A stretch of 5,631 nt of DNA from DASYAN01 sp036501345 (GTDB lineage: Bacteria; Chloroflexota; Ktedonobacteria; Ktedonobacterales; Ktedonobacteraceae): contig DASYAN010000411.1 of assembly GCA_036501345.1 (NCBI GenBank), forward strand, positions 1-5,631, written 5' to 3'. Positions 1 to 4,607 of the stretch are shown here, piece by piece. Both the position numbers and the translations under genes were made by a program. Under the pieces are notes generated by a model. That model made no database searches. It was not told where the DNA came from and saw only the letters and a list, made by a program, of their open reading frames with translations. Every line of letters begins with the position of its first letter. The first letter of the stretch is position 1.

Positions 1-276
1 GCAGAATCAGATACTAAAGGTGGTACGTGGGAAGGTGCCAATGGTGCCTTAAAACAGGGGAGACGTTTGTACGTACGTAAATCAGAGCCACTTGACGAGT
101 TGCCTGGAAATAAGCTGTTGCTTGAAAAAGGTGGATGTCCATTGAACTGGCCCGTTGAGGATATCAGCGAGATCCTCTCGCCATTAGTGCAGGAAAGTGC
201 AGTCATGCATACGAAGCAGAGTATGGACTTGGCACCACCAAGCCAGTTCTCTCTCTTAGCTCTACAAGCTGAGTAG
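1..276 (+). CDS. DprA/Smf-like DNA-processing protein, C-terminal part (5' end outside window)
   Basis: The frame is open from base 1 and ends at TAG 274-276, so only the last 91 residues are present. The stretch KGGTWEGA (residues 6-13 of the fragment), followed by an amphipathic helix, GRRLYVR, and then PGNKLLLEKGG and a short helical end (VEDISEIL), matches what I know of the end of the Rossmann fold in DprA/Smf-type proteins, in particular stand-alone DprA-like proteins that carry KGGTW in place of the usual S-G-T motif. Canonical DprA binds single-stranded DNA and loads RecA during transformation; the role of the stand-alone forms is less clear. The last 30 or so residues (after SPLVQE) have no recognisable fold, and there is no obvious C-terminal winged-helix domain. 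A TTG at 67 is in frame, but the conserved motif lies upstream of it, so it is not the start. Other Rossmann proteins of the LOG/TIGR00725 type are the main alternative. Confidence 0.68.
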   Translation, partial: AESDTKGGTWEGANGALKQGRRLYVRKSEPLDELPGNKLLLEKGGCPLNWPVEDISEILSPLVQESAVMHTKQSMDLAPPSQFSLLALQAE

Positions 277-324
277 CTGGGGGCAGCAATTTGTGGTTTT
301 TTCTAGTCCTAAGGGAGTCTTTAC

Positions 325-927
325 ATGGTTGCACAGCCATCACAGCCACAGTTTATGACTGTGGATCAGTGGCGAGAATTGGAACGGCATAGCCACGATA
401 TTAAACATGAGTATATTAACGGCCAAGTTTATGCTATGGCAGGGGGGAGTCGTGCTCACGGTCGTATTAGCAGTAATGCTGTGCGCACTCTTGAGGATGC
501 ACTAGAGAATAGTCCGTGTAATGTTTACAACTCAGATGTTGCCGCACGCCTCTCGCCAACGTGTTATACATATCCCGATGTAACAGTTACATGTGACGAG
601 CGTGATCAAGCCACTCCCGACGAGACAGAGATACAGTCTCCCCGTGTCGTTGTTGAGATACTTTCAGATAGCACAGAGGCATATAATCGAGGCGAGAAGT
701 TTGCATTATACCGTGCTTGCCCGACCGTCCAAGAGTATGTACTCGTTAATACAAAGTACCAAGCTGTTGAAGTCTTCCACCGCTCATTAAAGAGTTGGGA
801 GTACCAAGTGTACGGACCAGGCGACGAAGTAGAGCTAGCCAGTATAGGTGTCTGTTTCCCATTAGCTGCGCTCTATAGGCACACTACCGTTCCGGAAACA
901 TTGGGTGTTCCTAAAGGCGAAGTATAG
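325..927 (+). CDS. Uma2 family (DUF820) putative restriction-endonuclease-fold protein
   Basis: The protein has 200 residues, the usual size for stand-alone Uma2 proteins. The family layout is complete: N-terminal EYINGQVYAMAGGS (residues 29-42) with H45 shortly after, YPDV with the acidic D85, the core strand SPRVVVEILSDST (105-117) with E111, then K125 in GEKFALYR, and QEYVLV (136-141). D85, E111 and K125 are the likely PD-(D/E)XK metal/catalytic residues; all are present, so the nuclease looks intact. The family's biological role is poorly known, and it is often found in many copies in Cyanobacteria, Chloroflexota and similar genomes. The ATG at 325 is preceded by AAGGGAG (311-317) at good spacing. 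It lies 48 nt after the DprA-like gene and 15 nt before rlmN, so it may be transcribed with either. No partner methylase or second toxin/antitoxin subunit is visible, so calling it a restriction enzyme would be speculation. Confidence 0.9.
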   Translation: MVAQPSQPQFMTVDQWRELERHSHDIKHEYINGQVYAMAGGSRAHGRISSNAVRTLEDALENSPCNVYNSDVAARLSPTCYTYPDVTVTCDERDQATPDETEIQSPRVVVEILSDSTEAYNRGEKFALYRACPTVQEYVLVNTKYQAVEVFHRSLKSWEYQVYGPGDEVELASIGVCFPLAALYRHTTVPETLGVPKGEV

Positions 928-942
928 GGTAGCTAAGTAGCA

Positions 943-2121
943 ATGCTTTTACCTAATAGAAATAGTGTACCAATTATGCAAAATACGAATACAAAAACTG
1001 ACCTGCTCGCATTCACTCTCCCCCAACTCCAGCAATGGCTGGTAGAGCGAGGTGAGGCAACTTTTCGTGCCAAGCAAATCTTTAGTTGGCTCTACCGACA
1101 ACTTGTGACCGATTTTGCGGCGATGACCAACTTATCTGCATCCCTGCGCCAACGTTTAGCGGAAGGGGCATGTATCGGGCCGATGATCGTACGGAGCGAG
1201 CTTCATTCCAAGGACGACCGCACACGCAAAATCTTACTGGAGTTGGCAGATGGCAAACTTGTCGAGTCGGTGCTGATGCTCTATCCTCCACTCGGTGAGA
1301 ATAGCTCTCGGGCAACGATCTGCGTCTCCAGTCAGGCAGGTTGCGCCTATGGCTGTACCTTTTGTGCAACTGGGCAGATGGGCTTTGATCGGCACTTGAG
1401 TGCGGGCGAGATCGTAGCGCAGGTACTTTATTTTGCTCGCGAGCTACGAACCGCGCCCTGGACCGCTATGGGATTACCGGGCAGTGTAGCCATTGACCGT
1501 ATCACCAATATTGTACTGATGGGCATGGGTGAGCCACTGCACAACTACAACAATGTTTTGCAAGCACTACGCATCCTCAACAGTCCCGACGGCTTCAATC
1601 TTGGAGCACGCCATATGACTGTTTCTACGGTGGGACTGGTGCCAGCGATCTATAAACTGAGTCAGGAAAAGCTGCAGGTTAATCTTGCAATTTCGCTCCA
1701 TGCGCCAACTGATGATTTACGTAGCCAGACTATGCCGATCAACCGCAAGTATCCGCTACAAGAACTGCTAAAAGCTTGCCAGGACTATATTGCCGCCACC
1801 AGACGACAAGTCACGTTTGAGTATGTCTTGCTCGCCGGAGTGAATGATACATCCATACATGCACGACAACTGGCAGAATTGCTAGCTCCTCTGCGGCAAT
1901 TCGCCCATGTCAACTGTATCCCGGTCAATGCAACTTCAGCCGACTATAAAACGCCCGGTCCCGATGCCATCCGTAGCTTCCGCAATACCCTCTTTGAGCA
2001 CGGTGTGAGCAACAGTGTACGAGCCGAACGCGGCGATGATATCGCTGCAGCCTGCGGACAACTACGCACACGCTTTGAGGACAATCGCAAAAAACCAATC
2101 ACAATCGAGAAAGGATTTTAG
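943..2121 (+). CDS. rlmN: Dual-specificity 23S rRNA (A2503-C2) / tRNA (A37-C2) methyltransferase RlmN
   Basis: This radical-SAM enzyme methylates C2 of A2503 in 23S rRNA and, in characterised homologues, A37 of some tRNAs, using two SAM molecules and a methyl-cysteine intermediate. The protein has 392 residues, close to E. coli RlmN (384). The N-terminal region FTLPQLQQWLVERGEATFRAKQIFSWLYRQ (24-53) is the helical accessory domain. The radical-SAM cluster motif CxxxCxxC is C134, C138 and C141, followed by GMGEPL (194-199). The two cysteines needed for chemistry are both present: C371 in GDDIAAACGQL (methyl carrier) and C127 in ICVSSQAGC, equivalent to C355 and C118 of E. coli. The enzyme therefore looks active. 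The start at 943 has only a poor ribosome binding site (AGGG near 926). An in-frame ATG at 976 has none and would still keep the whole accessory domain, so the first 11 residues are uncertain. It sits 15 nt after the Uma2 gene and 3 nt before the AKR gene. Confidence 0.97.
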   Translation: MLLPNRNSVPIMQNTNTKTDLLAFTLPQLQQWLVERGEATFRAKQIFSWLYRQLVTDFAAMTNLSASLRQRLAEGACIGPMIVRSELHSKDDRTRKILLELADGKLVESVLMLYPPLGENSSRATICVSSQAGCAYGCTFCATGQMGFDRHLSAGEIVAQVLYFARELRTAPWTAMGLPGSVAIDRITNIVLMGMGEPLHNYNNVLQALRILNSPDGFNLGARHMTVSTVGLVPAIYKLSQEKLQVNLAISLHAPTDDLRSQTMPINRKYPLQELLKACQDYIAATRRQVTFEYVLLAGVNDTSIHARQLAELLAPLRQFAHVNCIPVNATSADYKTPGPDAIRSFRNTLFEHGVSNSVRAERGDDIAAACGQLRTRFEDNRKKPITIEKGF

Positions 2122-2124
2122 ATT

Positions 2125-3036
2125 ATGACATCTCAAAACAATTCACATAGAGAACTACATGCTAGTCTAGTCGGTTCCGTCATGTTGGGTGATATAACAA
2201 TCAATCGTATTGCTTTTGGAACTATAAAGCTGCCTGGTCCGGGAGCATGGGGCTATCCAGACAATCCTGAAGAAGCACGCCGAATATTACGCCGAGCGAT
2301 TGAATTGGGAGTCAATTATCTAGACACCGCTGCATACTATGGTCCACTCGTCTCAGACCGCCTGATCGTCGAAGCGCTCTATCCCTACCCACCCGATTTG
2401 ACCATCGGAACCAAAGTCGGTGGCTGGCGTGGCTCTGACAAGCGTTGGTTCGCTGAGGCGCATCCCCAACAACTCAAAGCTACCATCGAGGATAACCTCC
2501 AACGGCTTCGCCTGGAACAACTACCCCTGGTCCATTTCCGCTCTATCGAACATGCAGATGTGCCATTCCTCGACTCGCTAGCAGCGATGGCCGAATTACA
2601 GCAAGCAGGTAAGATACGGCATATCGGATTAAGCAATGTTACTCTCGATCAACTCAAAGCAGCCCAAAAGATAGTCCAGATCGCTTCGGTGCAGAATCTG
2701 TTCAACCTCATTGATCGTCGTGACGAAGACATACTAGACGTCTGCACGCAACAGGACATCCTATTTATGCCATATTTCCCGCTTGCCATGGGCAAACTAG
2801 GACACGGAGTAGGACTGCTCGTAACGATCGCGCAAAGGCATCAGGCGACCCCTGCTCAGATAGCTTTGGCTTGGTTGAGGGCACGATCACCCCAGATGGT
2901 ACTCATCCCGGGAACGAGTTCAGTTGCACACCTAGAGGAAAATATAGCATCAGTTAACATCAAATTAAGCAACGAAGAGTTGAAGGAGCTGGCAGAGAGT
3001 CCGGAAGTAGCTGCTATTCCAACATTCCGCTATTAA
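2125..3036 (+). CDS. Aldo/keto reductase family oxidoreductase
   Basis: This is a 303-residue cytosolic NAD(P)H-dependent oxidoreductase with a TIM-barrel fold. The AKR tetrad is visible: D67 and Y72 in NYLDTAAYYGP, K97 in TIGTKVGG, and H137 in LPLVHFRS. The cofactor-binding signature IPGTSSVAHLEEN (261-273) is present, as are GKIRHIGLSN (162-171) and the barrel strand MPYFPLAMGKLG (215-226). The wording of these motifs resembles the YdbC-like/general 'oxidoreductase' AKR clade rather than the Kv-beta or aldose reductase groups; the substrate cannot be read from sequence. The start ATG is 3 nt after the rlmN stop, and its AAAGGA ribosome binding site (2110-2115) lies inside the last rlmN codons. 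This points to co-transcription and probably translational coupling. There is no known functional link between an AKR and RlmN, so the pairing may be only operon neighbourhood. The length is normal and I see no frameshift. Confidence 0.93.
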   Translation: MTSQNNSHRELHASLVGSVMLGDITINRIAFGTIKLPGPGAWGYPDNPEEARRILRRAIELGVNYLDTAAYYGPLVSDRLIVEALYPYPPDLTIGTKVGGWRGSDKRWFAEAHPQQLKATIEDNLQRLRLEQLPLVHFRSIEHADVPFLDSLAAMAELQQAGKIRHIGLSNVTLDQLKAAQKIVQIASVQNLFNLIDRRDEDILDVCTQQDILFMPYFPLAMGKLGHGVGLLVTIAQRHQATPAQIALAWLRARSPQMVLIPGTSSVAHLEENIASVNIKLSNEELKELAESPEVAAIPTFRY

Positions 3037-3071
3037 ATTAAAGATTTCAAGATAATCGCTTTTACGCTATG

Positions 3072-3092
3072 AACTCTTTTCTTTGAGTTTTT
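3072..3092 (+). terminator. Weak candidate terminator after the aldo/keto reductase gene
   Basis: AACTC (3072-3076) and GAGTT (3085-3089) can pair as a 5-bp stem around a T-rich 8-nt loop, followed by a short T run (3090-3092). The stem is short and AT-rich and the T-tract is short, so termination would be inefficient at best. It lies 36 nt after the reductase stop and before the hicAB promoter, which is a sensible place for one. Confidence 0.25.
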
Positions 3093-3125
3093 CCTGTATC
3101 AGACGTTTAATGTCGAGTTCACTTT

Positions 3126-3154
3126 TTGGCTTGCTGTGGGGTATACTTGATAAT
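3126..3154 (+). promoter_or_regulatory. Predicted sigma70-type promoter of hicAB
   Basis: TTGGCT (3126-3131, 4 of 6 to TTGACA) and GATAAT (3149-3154, 5 of 6 to TATAAT) are separated by exactly 17 bases. Transcription would begin near 3161, giving a very short leader that begins just before the GGAGG of hicA. A promoter of its own is expected for a toxin-antitoxin cassette. The imperfect palindrome CTTGATAATAAG overlaps the -10 box, but it is too weak to call an operator. Confidence 0.5.
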
Positions 3155-3164
3155 AAGATTGCAT

Positions 3165-3169
3165 GGAGG
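3165..3169 (+). promoter_or_regulatory. Ribosome binding site that fixes the TTG start of hicA
   Basis: GGAGG lies 6 nt before TTG at 3176. The frame is also open further upstream (from TTG 3083), but that extension encodes no HicA-like residues, has no ribosome binding site, and would begin upstream of the predicted promoter. Confidence 0.75.
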
Positions 3170-3175
3170 CGGATA

Positions 3176-3385
3176 TTGAAGGTGCGTGATGTTATCAAAA
3201 TTGTTGAGGGAGATGGATGGTGTCATGTCAAAACAGTGGGAGACCACCGACAGTATAAGCACCCGACAAAGATGACGAAAGTCACCATTGCTGGACACCC
3301 TAGCGATGAAATGAAACCAAAGACATACGCACATGTCTTACAACAAGCACAAATCGATAGAAAGCAGGTAAGGAGAAAAAGATGA
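3176..3385 (+). CDS. hicA: Type II toxin-antitoxin system toxin HicA (mRNA interferase)
   Basis: A 69-residue protein with the small double-stranded-RNA-binding-like fold of HicA toxins, which cleave mRNA and are neutralised by HicB. The start VRDVIKIVEGDGWCHVKTVGDHRQYKHP holds the family pattern (helix, then D-G-W, then G-x-H). H24 in GDHRQYKHP is the expected catalytic histidine and is present, so the toxin looks active. The sequence continues with KVTIAGHPSDEMKPKT (35-50) and the final helix YAHVLQQAQI. The basic tail DRKQVRRKR fits RNA contact. The start is TTG 3176, chosen because GGAGG precedes it at 6 nt and the product then begins MKVRDV, as in other HicA proteins. Its stop overlaps the hicB start (ATGA, 3382-3385), the usual hicA-hicB order and coupling. 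A separate promoter and a position between housekeeping genes suggest the pair was acquired as a cassette. Confidence 0.92.
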   Translation: MKVRDVIKIVEGDGWCHVKTVGDHRQYKHPTKMTKVTIAGHPSDEMKPKTYAHVLQQAQIDRKQVRRKR

Positions 3386-3663
3386 GATATCTTGTTGTTA
3401 TTGAAAAAGGTTCCAACTCACATGGTATCGAGAGCTATAGTGCATACTCCCCTGATGTACTAGGCTGTGTTGCGACAGGAAAAACACGAGAAGAAGTTGA
3501 ACAAAGAATGCAGGGTGCTCTGCAGTCTCATCTTGAATGGATGCAAGAGGACAATGATCCTCTTCCAGTACCTCATGCCTCTCCCTCTGATCCTGATATT
3601 GCAGGAGATCTAACCCTGATTCCCATTTATATGGATATTCAAATTCCACACAGGGCTGCGTAG
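3382..3663 (+). CDS. hicB: Type II toxin-antitoxin system antitoxin HicB
   Basis: A 93-residue HicB-family antitoxin with the partial RNase-H-like fold: MRYLVVIEKG (first strand), then SAYSPDVLGCVATGKTREEVEQRM (20-43), the family's Y-S-P-D-x-x-G-C and T-G-x-T-x-E-E pattern, then the helix GALQSHLEWMQED (45-57) and PLPVP (60-64). It should bind HicA and block its active site. The remaining 29 residues are acidic/hydrophobic strand-like (DLTLIPIYMDIQIP), probably for dimerisation or toxin contact; I see no helix-turn-helix or ribbon-helix-helix domain, so how the operon is autoregulated is not clear. The ATG overlaps the hicA stop. AAGGAG (3370-3375), located inside hicA, is a strong ribosome binding site, which would favour antitoxin synthesis over the TTG-initiated toxin. 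Confidence 0.92.
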   Translation: MRYLVVIEKGSNSHGIESYSAYSPDVLGCVATGKTREEVEQRMQGALQSHLEWMQEDNDPLPVPHASPSDPDIAGDLTLIPIYMDIQIPHRAA

Positions 3664-3664
3664 T

Positions 3665-3676
3665 TTATTGCAATAA
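3665..3676. repeat. 12-bp perfect palindrome directly after hicB
   Basis: TTATTGCAATAA reads the same on both strands and begins 2 nt after the hicB stop. Its core TGCAATA also occurs in both arms of the large hairpin that follows (3686-3692 and, inverted, 3721-3727). The last two bases are shared with the base of that hairpin. Confidence 0.5.
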
Positions 3677-3740
3677 GGATACTCCTGCAATAGGACTAGC
3701 CACATAGGGCTGAGTCGTGCTATTGCAGGAGTGTTTCCTT
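3675..3740. terminator. Long composite hairpin between convergent hicB and rpmB, probable bidirectional terminator
   Basis: A perfect 13-bp inverted repeat, ACTCCTGCAATAG (3681-3693) with CTATTGCAGGAGT (3720-3732), is the core. It is extended outward by AAGGA/TCCTT (3675-3679 with 3736-3740) across a small 1x3 internal loop. It is extended inward by GACT/AGTC (3694-3697 with 3713-3716) and AGCC/GGCT (3698-3701 with 3708-3711), closed by a 6-nt loop. Nearly the whole 66 nt can thus fold as one rod. It has no long T-tract on either strand, so it is not a textbook rho-independent terminator; position between converging genes still makes termination or 3'-end protection the most likely role. A palindromic mobile remnant is the alternative. 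Confidence 0.6.
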
Positions 3741-3771
3741 GTGATCATGCATATCTGCTGCTATCCCGGTC

Positions 3772-3969
3772 TTAGCGGGCTTTGGGCACCTTGTTCATTG
3801 TACGCAAGCAACGCGTACAGATATTTAACGTGCGCCGAGCGCCATTGATGATAAGACGGCGACGGTGTACATTGAGAACAAAGCGACGACGTGTACGATG
3901 CTGCGAGAAAGGAACATTATTTCCATGCATCGGCTTACGTTCACAGACTTCACAACGGCCTGCTGACAT
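3772..3969 (-). CDS. rpmB: 50S ribosomal protein L28 (bL28)
   Basis: A 65-residue small basic protein of the large ribosomal subunit, of normal length for bL28. It begins MSAGRCEVCERKPMHGNNVP, the family N-terminus, followed by FSQHRTRRRFVLNVHRRRL (21-39) and LNICTRCLRTMNKVPKA (48-64). C6 and C9 pair with C51 and C54 to form two C-x-x-C knuckles, so this is the zinc-binding form of L28. The start is taken at 3969, not at the in-frame ATG of 3993, because GGGAGG lies 5 nt upstream and the family begins here. The gene is divergent from asp23-fakA, as rpmB is from yloU-yloV in Bacillus subtilis, and convergent with hicAB. Confidence 0.96.
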   Translation of the reverse strand: MSAGRCEVCERKPMHGNNVPFSQHRTRRRFVLNVHRRRLIINGARRTLNICTRCLRTMNKVPKAR

Positions 3970-3974
3970 ATCTA

Positions 3975-3980
3975 CCTCCC
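3975..3980 (-). promoter_or_regulatory. Ribosome binding site that fixes the rpmB start
   Basis: On the minus strand GGGAGG lies 5 nt before the ATG at 3969-3967. It falls inside the longer reading frame that begins at 3993, so the longer form is unlikely. Confidence 0.8.
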
Positions 3981-4005
3981 GAATAACTAACACTCGAACG
4001 GATAC

Positions 4006-4036
4006 AGTATGGACAAACCAGGATGGACCGTTCCAA
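4006..4036 (-). promoter_or_regulatory. Possible rpmB promoter (weak)
   Basis: On the minus strand TTGGAA (4036-4031) and CATACT (4011-4006) each match 4 of 6 consensus bases, but the 19-base spacer is longer than ideal. It is the best pair I found upstream of rpmB; the true promoter may be elsewhere in 3981-4100. Confidence 0.25.
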
Positions 4037-4064
4037 AAGAGTGGATCCGTAGAACCGACTTTAC

Positions 4065-4093
4065 TTGATTATCGTGGGGTCCTCTGGTATACT
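4065..4093 (+). promoter_or_regulatory. Predicted sigma70-type promoter of asp23-fakA
   Basis: TTGATT (4065-4070, 4 of 6) and TATACT (4088-4093, 5 of 6) are spaced by 17 bases, with a TGG extended -10 element just before the -10 box. Transcription would begin near 4100, leaving a leader of about 80 nt before the asp23 start. The rest of the divergent gap (3981-4064) holds no gene or RNA that I recognise. Confidence 0.6.
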
Positions 4094-4116
4094 GCTTCAA
4101 GAAACTTGTGCACTGG

Positions 4117-4129
4117 TTGGATTATCCAA
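4117..4129. promoter_or_regulatory. 13-nt palindrome in the asp23 leader, candidate operator
   Basis: TTGGAT and ATCCAA are perfect 6-bp arms around a single T. Two further pairs (4114-4115 with 4131-4132) extend it after one mismatch. It lies 24 nt downstream of the -10 box, where a bound repressor could block transcription. I do not recognise the site as that of a known regulator; as a 6-bp hairpin with a 1-nt loop it could not fold well in RNA, so a DNA site is more likely. Confidence 0.35.
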
Positions 4130-4181
4130 ACACGTTACGCGAGTATAAACGATATTGGCTATTTTGGCAAGAGAGAGACAT

Positions 4182-4598
4182 ATGCACATGCCAAAAACAT
4201 CTGCCATACAGCCGCAGAGCGGCTCCGGTCCACTCGGGAAAATCGAGGTCCTACCCACCGCTGTCCATTCAATTGCGGTTCAGGCTACCTATGAGTGTTA
4301 TGGAGTATTAGGTATTGCTTCACCTCACCTGCGCAACGGACAAGCTGTGATTCTCGCACCAGAGCGGCTCAATCAAGGAGTACGAGTTTCTATTCTTAAC
4401 GATCAACTCATTATTGAAGTTTACGTTGCACTGGAGTATGGACTACGTATCACTGCAATCGCACACAGTATTATGAGCAATATTAAGTATTCAATTGAGA
4501 AGATGCTCGGTATACCAGTCACGCAAGTAAACGTGAATGTTCAGGGACTTCTCCATGGGCCAACATCTCCAGATCAAGAAATAAAGGACCGGAGGTAG
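4182..4598 (+). CDS. Asp23/Gls24 family (YloU-like) envelope stress response protein
   Basis: A 138-residue protein with the single Asp23 domain (DUF322). GKIEVLPTAVHSIAVQATYECYGVLGIA (19-46) is the family's opening strand-helix with the conserved G-V-x-G. GVRVSILNDQLIIEVYVALEYGLRI (66-90) gives the paired strands ending in E-Y-G. The helix TAIAHSIMSNIKYSIEKMLGI (91-111) and VTQVNVNVQGL (113-123) complete the fold. There is no signal peptide or membrane segment, so it is cytoplasmic. Asp23 proteins in Firmicutes are linked to envelope homeostasis, and the yloU-type gene is regularly next to fakA, though its molecular task is not established. The start is uncertain: ATG 4182 follows GAGAGAG closely, and ATG 4188 would have better spacing; TTG 4155 is less likely. 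The stop is 9 nt before fakA, and the GGAGG for fakA lies in its last codons. Confidence 0.92.
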   Translation: MHMPKTSAIQPQSGSGPLGKIEVLPTAVHSIAVQATYECYGVLGIASPHLRNGQAVILAPERLNQGVRVSILNDQLIIEVYVALEYGLRITAIAHSIMSNIKYSIEKMLGIPVTQVNVNVQGLLHGPTSPDQEIKDRR

Positions 4599-4607
4599 CT
4601 AACTGCA

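Noticed and set aside
276..303. Possible terminator after the DprA-like gene: GCTG/CAGC stem and a later T6 run
   Set aside because: The stem is only 4 bp and the T-run begins 10 nt after it, so it does not form a usual intrinsic terminator.
593..790. Second + strand frame inside the Uma2 gene
   Set aside because: It is fully contained in the Uma2 coding region, which has all its family motifs, and has no ribosome binding site.
1082..1369. Minus-strand open frame inside rlmN (and similar ones at 2385-2636, 3119-3334, 3398-3649 and 5009-5230)
   Set aside because: These lie fully or largely opposite genes with clear family motifs, and their translations show no domain signature.
3083..3175. 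N-terminal extension of hicA
   Set aside because: The extra 31 codons are unlike HicA, start upstream of the likely promoter, and are made unnecessary by GGAGG before TTG 3176.
3981..4181. tRNA, small RNA or riboswitch in the rpmB-asp23 gap
   Set aside because: I found no cloverleaf, T-loop (GGTTCRANNCC) or recognised riboswitch core; short inverted matches such as ACGGAT/ATCCGT (3998-4003 with 4045-4050) are too short and far apart to call.
3782..4294. Long + strand open frame (170 codons) opposite rpmB and across the divergent gap
   Set aside because: It is antisense to the certain L28 gene, rich in Arg/Cys/Thr as expected for a shadow frame, resembles no family I know, and runs into asp23 in another frame.
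4108..4311. Open frame of 67 codons overlapping the start of asp23
   Set aside because: It overlaps the well-supported Asp23 frame, has no ribosome binding site and has no recognisable protein features.
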